A DNA stretch of 64,000 nt from NCBI RefSeq assembly GCF_000949455.1, contig NZ_JXXK01000001.1, forward strand, positions 310,001 to 374,000. The letters run 5' to 3'. Source of the DNA: Ruthenibacterium lactatiformans (GTDB taxonomy: Bacteria > Bacillota > Clostridia > Oscillospirales > Ruminococcaceae). Position 1 is the first letter of the stretch. Each line of letters begins with the position of its first letter. Below the pieces are notes generated by a model, which saw nothing but the letters and a program-made list of their open reading frames with translations, was not told where the DNA came from and did no database searches. Made by a program: the position numbers and the translations under genes. This document shows positions 14,530-23,150 of the stretch, one piece after another.

Positions 14530-14577
14530 GCGATTATCCTTTTCCTCTCCTAAATTACTGAGGATTAGCCCTGATTC

Positions 14578-14583
14578 ATTATA
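14578..14583 (-). promoter_or_regulatory. Extended -10 of the CBS gene
   Basis: Minus-strand TGATATAAT (extended -10) about 50 nt before ATG 14529; no good -35 seen. Confidence 0.5.
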
Positions 14584-14632
14584 TCATACTCACGAACAGG
14601 ATGCATGAAAGATTTGTTAATTGAACACGCAG

Positions 14633-14668
14633 AAAAACCGGGGCTCGTTCCGATGAAACAAGCCCCGG
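14633..14668 (-). terminator. Terminator of oleate hydratase
   Basis: Minus-strand stem CCGGGGCT/AGCCCCGG with a 15-nt loop, then TTTTTC; just after the ohyA stop. Confidence 0.8.
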
Positions 14669-14673
14669 CTTCT

Positions 14674-16383
14674 TTAGCGATACATTGTCCGGGCTGCATT
14701 CAGCAGGACTTTGGGGGCCTTGTTGTAGGGTGTGACAGGACATATCTTTTTGGGGATATCGAACAATGTGTACACGGCGATACGGGCCGCACGGACAGAA
14801 TATTCCTCGGTGAACACCATATCCTCCGGTATCTCTACAAACTGGCTCACCATCGCAAAGTTTGTGCTGCCCTGCGGCACCACCGGCGGCCGGTCGGCCA
14901 TTGCCCGCGGCTGGAATTGTGCATCCACATACGGCATCATACACGGAATGACATTAACGACATCCGCCATGATCTCTTCCTGATGTTCTTCCCAGTGCAG
15001 TTGATGCAGCAGCTCTTTCAGGATCTCTGCGCCGGTACAATCTCTCATGGGCTTTTTCACATAATCTCCCACATGATCCGTATAAAGGCCGTAGCCCCAG
15101 AAAATCGTGGTATCCGGATCCTGGGCTTTGAAGTGCGGTTGTGCCGCCACCACAATGCTCATACGCCACGAAGAATCCTTAAAGGTCATCAGCGCTCCGG
15201 AGCCGGGGATGTTGCCCGAATAGTTTTCGATCATCTTCAGCAGCCGGTTTCCTTTGCAGGTCACCGTAAAGCTTTCCCAGTTGCTTTCATTCACGTTGCC
15301 GAAGAACGGTTCCGGATTGCCCAACCCCGGCCGCTTCGCCGCCACCTTCGCCCACAGCTCAGCGGAAACCGGCTTTCGTTCCGGTGCCGGAGCCGGTGCA
15401 TGCAGGCTGCCCAATGTAGCGGAATCCGTCATACAGGCATTCGTCATGATACATACGTCGCCTTCGCGCAGATCGACCGCGGAACCGTCCGCAAAATGCA
15501 GCGCTGTCGCCGTCAGCGCCTCCCCGGGTGCAAAATCGATATCCGTCACGGTACGCCCTGTTTCAAACCGAACGCCGTTCGTCTCCAAATAGGCCTTCAG
15601 TGGCAGGATCACGCTCTCATACTGATTATACGGCGTTCGTGTGACGCCCTCCAGCGTTTCAATACGCGGGAACTCAAAAATCATGCGGTTCATATAGCGC
15701 CGGAACTCGAACAGACTGCTCCATTTTTGGAAAGCAAAGGTCGTCTGCCACATATACCAGAAATTCGTTTCAAAGAAATGCGGGCCGAACCAATCCTCGA
15801 TGGTCATATTGTCGAGCCGTTCCTCCGGTGTAAGCAGCAGCTTTGTCATTGCCAAGCGGTCCGCATTGTCAAAGCCCATGCTGCGGACATCGAGAATTTT
15901 GGCGTCCTTGTCGATCAGACGTGCATGCGCACATGTGGGATGCGCATGGTCAAAGTTCAAAATTTCCTCTGTGACGCTGCGCTGCGGTTGCTCCAACGAC
16001 GGAATGCTGCGGAACAACTCCCAGAAATTTTCATAGGTCTCTTCGTTGAGCATACGGCCACCGCGGCAGACAAAGCCCTGCTGTACACTGCCCGCACCGT
16101 CGTTTGAGCCGCCCAAGACATCCATGCTTTCCAGTATGTGAATGTTGTGACCGTCAAAATTCGCATCCCGTACAAGGTATGCAGCCGCCGCCATAGATGC
16201 CAGGCCGCCGCCCACAAGATAAACCTGCTTATCGCCGTAATTATGGGGCTGGAGGCTTTCCTTTTCCCTGCGCATTTCCTGTGCCTGCGCCTGTTTTTTT
16301 ACTTTGCTTGCCGCGTAAACCGCGCCGCCCGCTGCTGCGGCTGCCGCTGCGATGCCCAAAACCTTTTTATTCATAATGCTCAT
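14674..16383 (-). CDS. ohyA: Oleate hydratase
   Basis: 569 residues from ATG 16383 (MSIMNKK; ATG 16374 is possible). FAD-dependent enzyme of the MCRA family that adds water to the cis-9 bond of oleic and related acids, which detoxifies unsaturated fatty acids. The FAD-binding motif VGGGLASMAAAAYL is at about residue 53 and the ESMDVLGGSNDG and RGGRMLNEETYENFWELF motifs typical of the family follow. An Ala-rich hydrophobic head (IAAAAAAAGGAVYAA, about 7-25) suggests membrane attachment. The promoter carries a palindrome that may bind a repressor; a TetR-type gene lies two genes away. Confidence 0.92.
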   Translation of the reverse strand: MSIMNKKVLGIAAAAAAAGGAVYAASKVKKQAQAQEMRREKESLQPHNYGDKQVYLVGGGLASMAAAAYLVRDANFDGHNIHILESMDVLGGSNDGAGSVQQGFVCRGGRMLNEETYENFWELFRSIPSLEQPQRSVTEEILNFDHAHPTCAHARLIDKDAKILDVRSMGFDNADRLAMTKLLLTPEERLDNMTIEDWFGPHFFETNFWYMWQTTFAFQKWSSLFEFRRYMNRMIFEFPRIETLEGVTRTPYNQYESVILPLKAYLETNGVRFETGRTVTDIDFAPGEALTATALHFADGSAVDLREGDVCIMTNACMTDSATLGSLHAPAPAPERKPVSAELWAKVAAKRPGLGNPEPFFGNVNESNWESFTVTCKGNRLLKMIENYSGNIPGSGALMTFKDSSWRMSIVVAAQPHFKAQDPDTTIFWGYGLYTDHVGDYVKKPMRDCTGAEILKELLHQLHWEEHQEEIMADVVNVIPCMMPYVDAQFQPRAMADRPPVVPQGSTNFAMVSQFVEIPEDMVFTEEYSVRAARIAVYTLFDIPKKICPVTPYNKAPKVLLNAARTMYR

Positions 16384-16398
16384 GCGCCCTTTCTCTTC

Positions 16399-16412
16399 GG
16401 GACATATGTCCC
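16399..16412. promoter_or_regulatory. Palindrome GGGACATATGTCCC, candidate operator
   Basis: A perfect 14-bp palindrome in the transcribed leader of oleate hydratase, about 20 bp downstream of the -10 box and just before the ribosome-binding site, where a repressor would block expression. Its half-sites equal those of the ICE palindromes. Confidence 0.6.
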
Positions 16413-16432
16413 ATTTTCCTTTCGGTGGCATC

Positions 16433-16461
16433 AGTATACCGCCCGTCCAGGCGCATGTCAT
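16433..16461 (-). promoter_or_regulatory. Promoter of oleate hydratase
   Basis: Minus-strand -35 ATGACA (16456-16461), 17 bp, -10 TATACT (16433-16438). Confidence 0.7.
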
Positions 16462-16594
16462 TATACAGTTGTACGCCCCTGTAAAAAAAGCAGACAGTAA
16501 CCATCGGTTGTACGTTTTTTAGACAAACCGCACATTTTGTCTATGGGCAAGTGTACTTCCATGGCGTAGGATAGAAGCGAAGTAAGGTGATGAG

Positions 16595-16843
16595 ATGACC
16601 TTTGAACAAAAGCTGAAGGCTGCAGCGCTGGAAGCCGCCCTGCATCCCGCACTGCGGCACGCAGCCAAAAACCCGGCGCGAACGGCACGCAACCTCGTTG
16701 AATTTACCGCAGGCGTCGCCGGCGGCTTATTTGACGATGCACAAAAAGCCAAGCTGTATGATGCAGTCTATCCCATGCTGCAGGAAGCGGACCGGGAACA
16801 CCTTTTCGCTCTGCTGGAACACGCCGCCGGACTTTGCGAATGA
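16595..16843 (+). CDS. Small helical protein of unknown function
   Basis: 82 residues from ATG 16595 with AAGGTGATG upstream. Ala-rich and amphipathic throughout, predicted all-helical, no signal peptide and no Cys until the last residues. Not recognised. It diverges from oleate hydratase, sharing about 200 nt of upstream DNA, and ends in a hairpin shared with the TetR-type gene on the other strand. Confidence 0.6.
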   Translation: MTFEQKLKAAALEAALHPALRHAAKNPARTARNLVEFTAGVAGGLFDDAQKAKLYDAVYPMLQEADREHLFALLEHAAGLCE

Positions 16844-16849
16844 CAAGAA

Positions 16850-16879
16850 GGACGCCGCAAGATCTGCGGCGTCCTTTTT
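16850..16879. terminator. Bidirectional terminator
   Basis: 10-bp stem GGACGCCGCA/TGCGGCGTCC, loop of 5, T tract on the plus strand; lies between convergent genes. Confidence 0.8.
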
Positions 16880-16892
16880 GTTGTACATATTT

Positions 16893-17471
16893 CTACAAAG
16901 CAGGCTTTTCGCCCCGCTCTTCAACATAACGCCGGTATGCCAGCTTCTCACTGTCCTGTGCAAGCCGTTTTAGGCTGCGGGCCAGCTCCTCCGGCGGCGT
17001 TTTCATACCGGCAGACACCCAAGCTCTGACTGTTCCGCAGCTTCCGTAGGCATAAAAGTCTGCAAAAAACGCCTTGTCAGCATCCGGTACCGTGCCATTG
17101 TCCAAAGCTTCGACGGCCTCCAGGAAAAGTGCGCGCACCACTTTGAACAAATAGTTTCCAAAGGTGTCCGGCGTACAGCGCACCGTATTTTCGTAGAACT
17201 TTTTATCCGCACGCATGGTCTCGAACAGCACTGCGATATGGCTGTCCCAGTTTTCCAGCGTAATTCCGTCGACCAGCCGCGCAAACCCCTCCGTATAATA
17301 AATCCAATTCAGCAGCTCATACTTGTCTTCAAAATGATAATAAAATGTCTGACGGTTGAGGCCGCAGGTGGAGGTGATGTCCGCAATGCTGATCTTGTCA
17401 AAGCTTTTCTCGCGGCACAGTTCTTTCAAGGCTGCGGCAATGGCGTGTTTCGTGATATTGGAATCCGGCAA
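16893..17471 (-). CDS. TetR/AcrR-family regulator (DhaS-like)
   Basis: 192 residues from TTG 17471, preferred because GGAAAGGGTGG lies 9 nt upstream; the frame is open to an ATG at 17567. The helix-turn-helix (ISIADITSTCGLNRQTFYYHFEDKYELLNWIY) is canonical, and the C-terminal part, with its late GTVRAWVSAGMKTPPEELA stretch, is that of DhaS/TetR_C_8-type regulators. It is a candidate regulator of oleate hydratase or of the neighbouring small gene. Its target is not shown by the sequence. Confidence 0.85.
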   Translation of the reverse strand: MPDSNITKHAIAAALKELCREKSFDKISIADITSTCGLNRQTFYYHFEDKYELLNWIYYTEGFARLVDGITLENWDSHIAVLFETMRADKKFYENTVRCTPDTFGNYLFKVVRALFLEAVEALDNGTVPDADKAFFADFYAYGSCGTVRAWVSAGMKTPPEELARSLKRLAQDSEKLAYRRYVEERGEKPAL

Positions 17472-17582
17472 ATCAGCGTTCCACCCTTTCCTTTTATTGT
17501 TTCCAGTATACGACGCCCACCGTATTTGTGCAAGCGCAAAACATTTTCGCACAATATTTTTCATCATTTAAATATTATTTTG

Positions 17583-17611
17583 TTGATTTAACTCATTATA
17601 TATGGTATACT
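17583..17611 (+). promoter_or_regulatory. Promoter of the phosphoribosyltransferase gene
   Basis: -35 TTGATT (17583-17588), 17 bp, -10 TATACT (17606-17611). A weak inverted repeat AAAGCGT/ACGCTTT (17616-17656) in the leader could be an attenuator-like hairpin. Confidence 0.7.
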
Positions 17612-17673
17612 TAAAAAAAGCGTTCAACTTTCTGCGTGGAAAGGGGGACGCTTTTGAAAATGGGAGGCCTATT

Positions 17674-18312
17674 ATGGAAAAGCGCATCGTTAAATTGTAC
17701 GCAAAGAACAACACCGTTCCCCTGAAGGTCGTTCCTGGCCATTTTGCCACCAACCATTCTCATGTAAATTACTATATCGACATGACAACGCTCAAAACGC
17801 GCCTGTCAGAAGCCGGGTCTGTAGCCGCTTCGCTGGCAGGCCTTTATATGACGAACACTATCGTGGACACCATCGTCTGTCTGGACGGCACCCAGGTCAT
17901 CGGTACTTTGCTCGCCCAGGAACTTACACGCGCCGGATATCTCTCCATGAACGCTCACGGCACTATCTACGTGGTCACACCGGAATACAACTCCAATAGC
18001 CAAATGATTTTCCGCGACAATATCCAGCCAATGATCCAGGGTAAGCATGTCATTGTCCTGATGGCCTCCGTCACCACAGGCATCACCATCCGCAAAAGCA
18101 TGGAATGCATCTCCTATTATGGCGGCATGCTCGTGGGAATATCCGCGATTTTCAGCGCAGTAGACGAGGTGGAAGGCCAGCCCGTCAACGCAGTGTTCCA
18201 CAAGGATGATATTCCCGATTATCAGAGCTGCGCCATGCACGACTGTCCGCTGTGCAAAGAGGGACGGCGCATCGACGCCCTGGTAAACAGTTTTGGATAC
18301 TCCAAGCTGTGA
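17674..18312 (+). CDS. Orotate phosphoribosyltransferase-like protein
   Basis: 212 residues from ATG 17674 behind GGGAGG; the frame runs 24 codons further up but without a ribosome-binding site. It matches the clostridial family annotated as orotate phosphoribosyltransferase (ATNHSHVNYYIDMTTLKTRL, IVDTIVCLDG and VIVLMASVTTGITI, the last at the usual PRPP-loop position). The acidic residues normal for a PRPP loop are replaced (LMASVTTG), so true substrate is open. A Cys cluster (CAMHDCPLC, about 190) near the end could bind metal. Monocistronic, with its own promoter and terminator. Confidence 0.75.
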   Translation: MEKRIVKLYAKNNTVPLKVVPGHFATNHSHVNYYIDMTTLKTRLSEAGSVAASLAGLYMTNTIVDTIVCLDGTQVIGTLLAQELTRAGYLSMNAHGTIYVVTPEYNSNSQMIFRDNIQPMIQGKHVIVLMASVTTGITIRKSMECISYYGGMLVGISAIFSAVDEVEGQPVNAVFHKDDIPDYQSCAMHDCPLCKEGRRIDALVNSFGYSKL

Positions 18313-18319
18313 TAAAGCA

Positions 18320-18352
18320 AAAAAGAGCGGCTTCACGCCGCTCTTTTTGATT
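18320..18352. terminator. Bidirectional terminator
   Basis: 12-bp stem AAAAAGAGCGGC/GCCGCTCTTTTT with a 5-nt loop, between convergent genes. Confidence 0.88.
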
Positions 18353-18398
18353 TGCGCTTCCCGCCCGCCTTCGTACGCAGCGGCGCACACGAGCCGTT

Positions 18399-19403
18399 TC
18401 AAATACCTGCGCCGCGCAGGATATCATTTGCAACAGGCGTATAAAAGAGCTTCTGCACCTCGTTGGGGTCATCCGTCAACGCAAGCAGCCACATCAGCTT
18501 TGCCACCACGGCCTCAGTCGTCATATCAAAGGCTTCCAGCACGCCCAGGCTGTTTTTCAGGCTGTGCCCCACATTATATATGCTCAGATCGCTGCCTTCG
18601 TTCTGCACCTGTGTCGTAACAACAACGGTCTTCCCTTTTGCTGAAGCCTTGCGGATAACCTCGTAAAACTCCCCGGTCTCACCCGACGGCACGCCGCCGA
18701 CGCCAAAGCTCTCCAGAATGACCGCATCGTTTTCATCCAGAAGGAAGCGGAGCTGCCCCGCCGAAGCCCCCGGAATCAGCTTGAGCAGTGCCACACGGCT
18801 ATTCAAAGCATCATAAAACACGGGTTCCGCCTGAGCCTGCGGGCGGATATAGGGTACCAGACAATTGTCCTGCACAACCCCCAGAACCGGATAATTAATG
18901 CTGGAAAACGCACCAAAGCTTTTGGAATAAGTTTTGCGCGCACGGGTCCCCAGGATCACCGCACCGCCGAACACAATCTGCACGCCCGGGATGCGTCCGT
19001 CACAAGCGCAGACAAAGCTGTCCAGCAGATTGGTCTTGGAGTCCGTAATATCCATATTGATGGGCTTCTGGCTGCCGGTGAGCACAATGGGCTTGGGGCC
19101 CTGCTGAACAAGGTAGCTGAGTGCAGCGGCGGTATACGCCATCGTATCCGTGCCATGGCACACCACAAAACCGTCACAGGAAGAATACGCTTCGCGAATG
19201 GCACGCGCGATCTCCAGCCAGTAAGCAGGAGACATGTTCGTGCTGTCAATGTTGCATACCTGGCGGCAGGTCACATCGCAAAGCTCGCGCACCGCCGGGA
19301 CATATTTCAGGAACTGGTCCGTGGTAAGCTCCGGCACAAGCCCTGCGCCGGTCATTTCGGACGCGATGGTGCCGCCGGTACCAATCATAAGAACACGCTT
19401 CAT
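18399..19403 (-). CDS. ansA: L-asparaginase
   Basis: 334 residues. ATG 19403 gives the canonical beginning MKRVLMIGTGGTIAS; ATG 19409 and GTG 19412 are alternatives. Both catalytic threonine motifs are present: GTGGTIAS near the N-terminus and HGTDTMAYTAAAL at about 88-100, with TGSQKP following. It hydrolyses asparagine to aspartate and ammonia. No signal peptide, so the cytoplasmic type I enzyme is likely. It stands alone between a shared terminator and the tRNA cluster. Confidence 0.93.
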   Translation of the reverse strand: MKRVLMIGTGGTIASEMTGAGLVPELTTDQFLKYVPAVRELCDVTCRQVCNIDSTNMSPAYWLEIARAIREAYSSCDGFVVCHGTDTMAYTAAALSYLVQQGPKPIVLTGSQKPINMDITDSKTNLLDSFVCACDGRIPGVQIVFGGAVILGTRARKTYSKSFGAFSSINYPVLGVVQDNCLVPYIRPQAQAEPVFYDALNSRVALLKLIPGASAGQLRFLLDENDAVILESFGVGGVPSGETGEFYEVIRKASAKGKTVVVTTQVQNEGSDLSIYNVGHSLKNSLGVLEAFDMTTEAVVAKLMWLLALTDDPNEVQKLFYTPVANDILRGAGI

Positions 19404-19452
19404 GTCCATCACTCTCCCGCTTTATATTCTCCTGTACACTCAAAAAAATACG

Positions 19453-19484
19453 AAAAGCGCCGGACAATTTCGTCCGGCGCTTTT
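19453..19484 (-). terminator. Terminator of the tRNA cluster
   Basis: 13-bp stem AAAAGCGCCGGAC/GTCCGGCGCTTTT followed on the minus strand by TATTTTTTTG, right after tRNA-Cys. Confidence 0.85.
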
Positions 19485-19488
19485 GCAT

Positions 19489-19563
19489 TGGAGGTGCCGA
19501 CCAGATTTGAACTGGTGCATAGAGGTTTTGCAGACCTCTGCCTTACCGCTTGGCTACGGCACC
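19489..19563 (-). tRNA. tRNA-Cys(GCA)
   Basis: 75 nt, acceptor GGTGCCG/CGGCACC, anticodon GCA in CTGCAAA, encoded CCA. Confidence 0.95.
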
Positions 19564-19570
19564 ATAAAAC

Positions 19571-19602
19571 TTTGGCGCCGCAGTTGAAGCTACAGCGCCA
19601 AA
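19571..19602 (-). terminator. Hairpin between tRNA-Gly and tRNA-Cys
   Basis: TTTGGCGC/GCGCCAAA inverted repeat with about 16 nt between. It may be a processing or weak termination structure. Confidence 0.4.
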
Positions 19603-19608
19603 TTTTCA

Positions 19609-19684
19609 TGGAGCGGATTACGAGGCTCGAACTCGCTACCTCCACCTTGGCAAGGTGGCGCTCTACCAGATGAGCTAAATCCGC
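19609..19684 (-). tRNA. tRNA-Gly(GCC), copy 1
   Basis: 76 nt, acceptor GCGGATT/AATCCGC, anticodon GCC in TTGCCAA, encoded CCA. Identical to the copy at 20051. Confidence 0.95.
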
Positions 19685-19711
19685 GGGAAGGCTTTGCGCT
19701 TGCAAAGCCCT

Positions 19712-19787
19712 TGGTGCCTCCGATCGGAATCGAACCAATGACACGGGGATTTTCAGTCCCCTGCTCTACCGACTGAGCTACAGAGGC
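19712..19787 (-). tRNA. tRNA-Phe(GAA)
   Basis: 76 nt, acceptor GCCTCTG/CGGAGGC, anticodon GAA in CTGAAAA, encoded CCA. Confidence 0.95.
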
Positions 19788-19790
19788 AAA

Positions 19791-19867
19791 TGGCGACCCG
19801 GATGAGGCTCGAACTCACGACCTCTAGCGTGACAGGCTAGCGTTCTAACCAACTGAACTACCGGGCC
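19791..19867 (-). tRNA. tRNA-Asp(GTC)
   Basis: 77 nt, acceptor GGCCCGG/CCGGGTC, anticodon GTC in CTGTCAC, encoded CCA. Confidence 0.95.
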
Positions 19868-19871
19868 ATCA

Positions 19872-19947
19872 TGGTGGAAGTTAACGGGCTCGAACCGCTG
19901 ACCCTCTGCTTGTAAGGCAGATGCTCTCCCAGCTGAGCTAAACTTCC
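19872..19947 (-). tRNA. tRNA-Val(TAC)
   Basis: 76 nt, acceptor GGAAGTT/AACTTCC, anticodon TAC in CTTACAA, encoded CCA. Confidence 0.95.
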
Positions 19948-20014
19948 GAAACCAAACCGACGCATGCTATTTTATCACATCAACTACTTATTTGTCAAGC
20001 AGTTTTGCGATAAT

Positions 20015-20046
20015 AAAAATCCGGTATTCGGTTTGGCGCATACCGG
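20015..20046 (-). terminator. Terminator after tRNA-Gly copy 2
   Basis: CCGGTAT/ATACCGG stem (20021-20027 with 20040-20046), minus-strand T tract after it; separates this tRNA from the downstream five. Confidence 0.7.
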
Positions 20047-20050
20047 AAAA

Positions 20051-20126
20051 TGGAGCGGATTACGAGGCTCGAACTCGCTACCTCCACCTTGGCAAGGTGG
20101 CGCTCTACCAGATGAGCTAAATCCGC
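20051..20126 (-). tRNA. tRNA-Gly(GCC), copy 2
   Basis: 76 nt, same sequence as the copy at 19609-19684. Confidence 0.95.
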
Positions 20127-20221
20127 GTAACCGCCGCTGCTCTCTGAGCGGCGATATTTATTTTATCTTATTGCCGTATATTTGTCAATAGGAATCCGGC
20201 AATTTTTTCAAAAAAACGCCT

Positions 20222-21097
20222 TTATCCTTTCGTTTTGTCCAAAAGCGTGCCGGCGTCCACATAATATTTTTTGTCGCAGAAATGGCACGAAACCTCAACA
20301 GGCTTGCCCTCCGCCGCCATTTCCGCAAGCTCATCCCGCCCAAGCGAAAGCAGTGCGCGTTCCACACGCGCCTGGCTGCAATCGCATTGATACCGCACCT
20401 GCTGCTCGTCCAACACATTCGGGGCGAAGCCCGCCAGAGCCTGCTCCATAATCTGTTCCAAAGACGCGCCGCTGCGCAGCAGCTCTGTCACAGAGGGCAG
20501 CGCCGCCACATTTTGTTCCAAATGTGTGATCTCCGCGTCGCTGGCTCCCGGCAGCAGCTGCAGCAGATAGCCGCCCGCCGTCAGGATGGAAAGGTCCCTG
20601 TCCACCAGCACCCCCAGCGCACACACTGTGGGCGTCTGTTCGCTGACAGCGTAGTATGCCGTAATATCCTCCGCGATCTCTCCGCTCACCAGCGGCACCT
20701 GGCCCACATACGGCTCTTTCATTCCAAGGTCTTTCACAACGCTCAGCGTGCCATCACGGCCTACAGCGCCGCCTACATCCAGTTTGCCGTCTGCCCGAGG
20801 CGGCAGCTCCACCACAGGCTGCTCTACATAACCGCGTACATTGCCCGCCCCGTCCGAAACTGCCAGAACGGTACCCGACGGACCGCCGCCTTTGATACGC
20901 AGCGTCAGAGAATCCTTTTCGCTCTTGAGCATTACACCCATCATCGACGCGGCTGTAAGCAGCCGCCCCAGAGCTGCCGAGGTCACCGCGGACGTCTTAT
21001 GGATGCGCTCGGCTTCACGGACGATATCTGTGGAATCCACGGCGCAAAAAAGCACCCCGCCATTTTCGGAAATGGCGCGTATCAATCTTGACATCAT
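20222..21097 (-). CDS. hslO: Redox-regulated chaperone Hsp33
   Basis: 291 residues. The N-terminal substrate-binding part (MMSRLIRAISENGGVLFCAVDSTD is only partly quoted) and the C-terminal zinc module with CDC (about 240) and CHFC (about 272) are complete. Oxidation of the four Cys releases zinc and activates the holdase. The start codon overlaps the stop of the upstream methyltransferase gene (ATGA), so the two are translated together. Last gene of the lon-engB-lysA-methyltransferase-hslO run. Confidence 0.95.
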   Translation of the reverse strand: MMSRLIRAISENGGVLFCAVDSTDIVREAERIHKTSAVTSAALGRLLTAASMMGVMLKSEKDSLTLRIKGGGPSGTVLAVSDGAGNVRGYVEQPVVELPPRADGKLDVGGAVGRDGTLSVVKDLGMKEPYVGQVPLVSGEIAEDITAYYAVSEQTPTVCALGVLVDRDLSILTAGGYLLQLLPGASDAEITHLEQNVAALPSVTELLRSGASLEQIMEQALAGFAPNVLDEQQVRYQCDCSQARVERALLSLGRDELAEMAAEGKPVEVSCHFCDKKYYVDAGTLLDKTKG

Positions 21098-21849
21098 TCA
21101 TTCTCCCCTGCGGCCTGTTTCACCGCCGTAATAAAATAGCGCACGCTGTCCGGGCGCAGCGGGCCGAAATCCTCGCCGTCCGCCACATGCTCCACGCGCA
21201 GCCCCGCCTGCCTGCAGGCACGGGTTATCTCTTCCAGAGAATAGGCATACTCCGTGAAGGCCTCCTTGTCGCATTCATCCATATCGGGATAAGTGATCTC
21301 CACCGCGATATGCGTGCAGCACGCAGCCGCGTCATAACGGTTGCGCCAGACACAATACGCGTCGTCCGCCTCAATCTCATAGACATTGTCGCTCAAAATA
21401 TGTGCGTGCTTGTAAGGCGTGTTCATATCAAAAAGCACCAGTCCGCCCGGCTCCACAAACAGAGCAGCGCGGCACAAGGCCCGCCGGAATTTTTCGGCAG
21501 GCCCGATGTGATTGAACGTATCGAATGTGGACACGGCAGCGCGCACCGTACCGTAAAGGTCCAGCTCTGCAATGTCCTGGCACAGCAGCAACAGGCCTTC
21601 CTGCCCCGTTTCCCAAGCCTTCTCCCTCAGGACGCTGAGCATCTCCGGCGAGAGGTCTACGCCGATCATATCATATCCCGCGGCCGCCAGGCGGAGCGTC
21701 AGTTCTCCCGTACCGCACCCCAGGTCCGCCACGATGCCGTCCTCCACACCGTGAGCGCGGAGCACGCCGCATACGTACCGGAACAGGGAGTCATAGTCCG
21801 CGTCCTCGTTGAACGCGTCATATACCCCTGCAAATGCTTCGTAAGCCAT
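21094..21849 (-). CDS. Class I SAM-dependent methyltransferase
   Basis: 251 residues. The SAM-binding motif I is VADLGCGTGELTLRLA (about 41-56) with the acidic post-I residue in MIGVDLSPEM. The rest matches small clostridial methyltransferases of unknown substrate that sit beside hslO or lysA. It overlaps lysA by one base and hslO by four, so it is embedded in a tight operon. Substrate cannot be told from the sequence. Confidence 0.87.
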   Translation of the reverse strand: MAYEAFAGVYDAFNEDADYDSLFRYVCGVLRAHGVEDGIVADLGCGTGELTLRLAAAGYDMIGVDLSPEMLSVLREKAWETGQEGLLLLCQDIAELDLYGTVRAAVSTFDTFNHIGPAEKFRRALCRAALFVEPGGLVLFDMNTPYKHAHILSDNVYEIEADDAYCVWRNRYDAAACCTHIAVEITYPDMDECDKEAFTEYAYSLEEITRACRQAGLRVEHVADGEDFGPLRPDSVRYFITAVKQAAGENE

Positions 21850-23144
21850 TATACGTCGTTGCGCACGAGGTCCTCGTACGTTTCGCGCCGGACGGCAAGG
21901 CTGTCCTCTCCGCCGCGCACCATCACCACGGGCAGACGGGGCACACGGTTATAATTGGACGCCATGGAATAATTGTACGCGCCCGTGGACAGCACAGCCA
22001 GGATATCTCCCACAGCAGGCGTCTGGAGCTGCGTGTTTTCCTGAATCAGGTCGCCGCTCTCACAGCAGCGCCCTGCGATCGTCGCTGTAAAGTCTTTTTG
22101 CTGTGCAGCCTTGTTTGCAACGACCGCCTCATAAGCAGACTGGTAAAGCGCATAGCGCGGGTTGTCCGTCATGCCGCCGTCGATGGAAACATATGTACGG
22201 TAGCCCGGAATGGTTTTGACGCTGCCGATGGTATACAGCGTGATGCCCGTATCCCCTACAATGGAACGTCCCGGCTCAATGCAGATAAACGGCACCGGAA
22301 AGCTGTTTGTTTCGCAGAAACCCAGCACCACCTTGGAGACCGCCTCCATATAGCTTTCCAGCGCCTTGGGATCATCCTGCGCCACATAGCGGATGCCGAA
22401 GCCGCCGCCCAGATTCAGCTCTTCAATGGTATATCCCAGCTCTGCGCGCACCTGCTGTGCAAAGCCCAGCATTACTTCGGCTGCATGGCAGAAAGGATCG
22501 ATATCAAAGATCTGCGAGCCGATGTGACAGTGAATGCCCGCCACACGGATGCCCGGTGTCTTGAGCGCCGCAGCCACAGCCTGCAGCGCTTCGCCCGTCT
22601 CCAGCGCAAAGCCGAATTTGGAGTCGATCTGGCCGGTGCGGATGAAATTATGCGTATGCGCGTCGATACCCGGCTTGATGCGGAACAGCACGCTGGCCGT
22701 TTTGCCCGCTGCCTTTGCCAGCGCGCCCAGCAGCTCCAACTCAGCGATGTTATCCACCACGATACGCCCCACACCGCTCTCCAGCGCCATGGTCAGCTCA
22801 TCAGCCGTCTTATTGTTTCCGTGGAAATAAATTCGCTCAGCCGGGAACCCCGCCTGCAGCGCCGTGTACAGCTCGCCGCCGGACACCACATCCGCACCAA
22901 GGCCTTCTTCGTTCAGGATACGGTACATCCGCTTGCAGCAGAACGCTTTGCTGGCATACAGTACCAGACCCTTTTTATGATAATGCGCGTCCATGGAATT
23001 TTTCAGCGCGCGGCAGTTGGCCCGGATGGCATCCTCGTCCATCACATACAACGGCGTACCGTATTTCGAGGCCAGCGCTACGGTATCCAACCCGCCGATC
23101 GTCAAATGTCCATGCCCGTTGACAGCCGTCACTTTTGTTTCCAT
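21849..23144 (-). CDS. lysA: Diaminopimelate decarboxylase
   Basis: 431 residues. A fold-type III PLP enzyme that removes CO2 from meso-diaminopimelate to give lysine. The PLP lysine lies in LYASKAF (about 66), the glycine-rich phosphate site in LNLGGGFGIRY, and CCESGD (about 357) is the conserved Cys-Glu active-site motif of the dimer interface. EPGRSIVGD is the other family signature. The start is 6 nt after engB. Confidence 0.95.
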   Translation of the reverse strand: METKVTAVNGHGHLTIGGLDTVALASKYGTPLYVMDEDAIRANCRALKNSMDAHYHKKGLVLYASKAFCCKRMYRILNEEGLGADVVSGGELYTALQAGFPAERIYFHGNNKTADELTMALESGVGRIVVDNIAELELLGALAKAAGKTASVLFRIKPGIDAHTHNFIRTGQIDSKFGFALETGEALQAVAAALKTPGIRVAGIHCHIGSQIFDIDPFCHAAEVMLGFAQQVRAELGYTIEELNLGGGFGIRYVAQDDPKALESYMEAVSKVVLGFCETNSFPVPFICIEPGRSIVGDTGITLYTIGSVKTIPGYRTYVSIDGGMTDNPRYALYQSAYEAVVANKAAQQKDFTATIAGRCCESGDLIQENTQLQTPAVGDILAVLSTGAYNYSMASNYNRVPRLPVVMVRGGEDSLAVRRETYEDLVRNDV

Positions 23145-23150
23145 ACTTCT

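Noticed and set aside
19609..20126. Two identical tRNA-Gly genes as a recombination hotspot
   Set aside because: Duplicate tRNAs in one cluster are ordinary; no sign of insertion between them.
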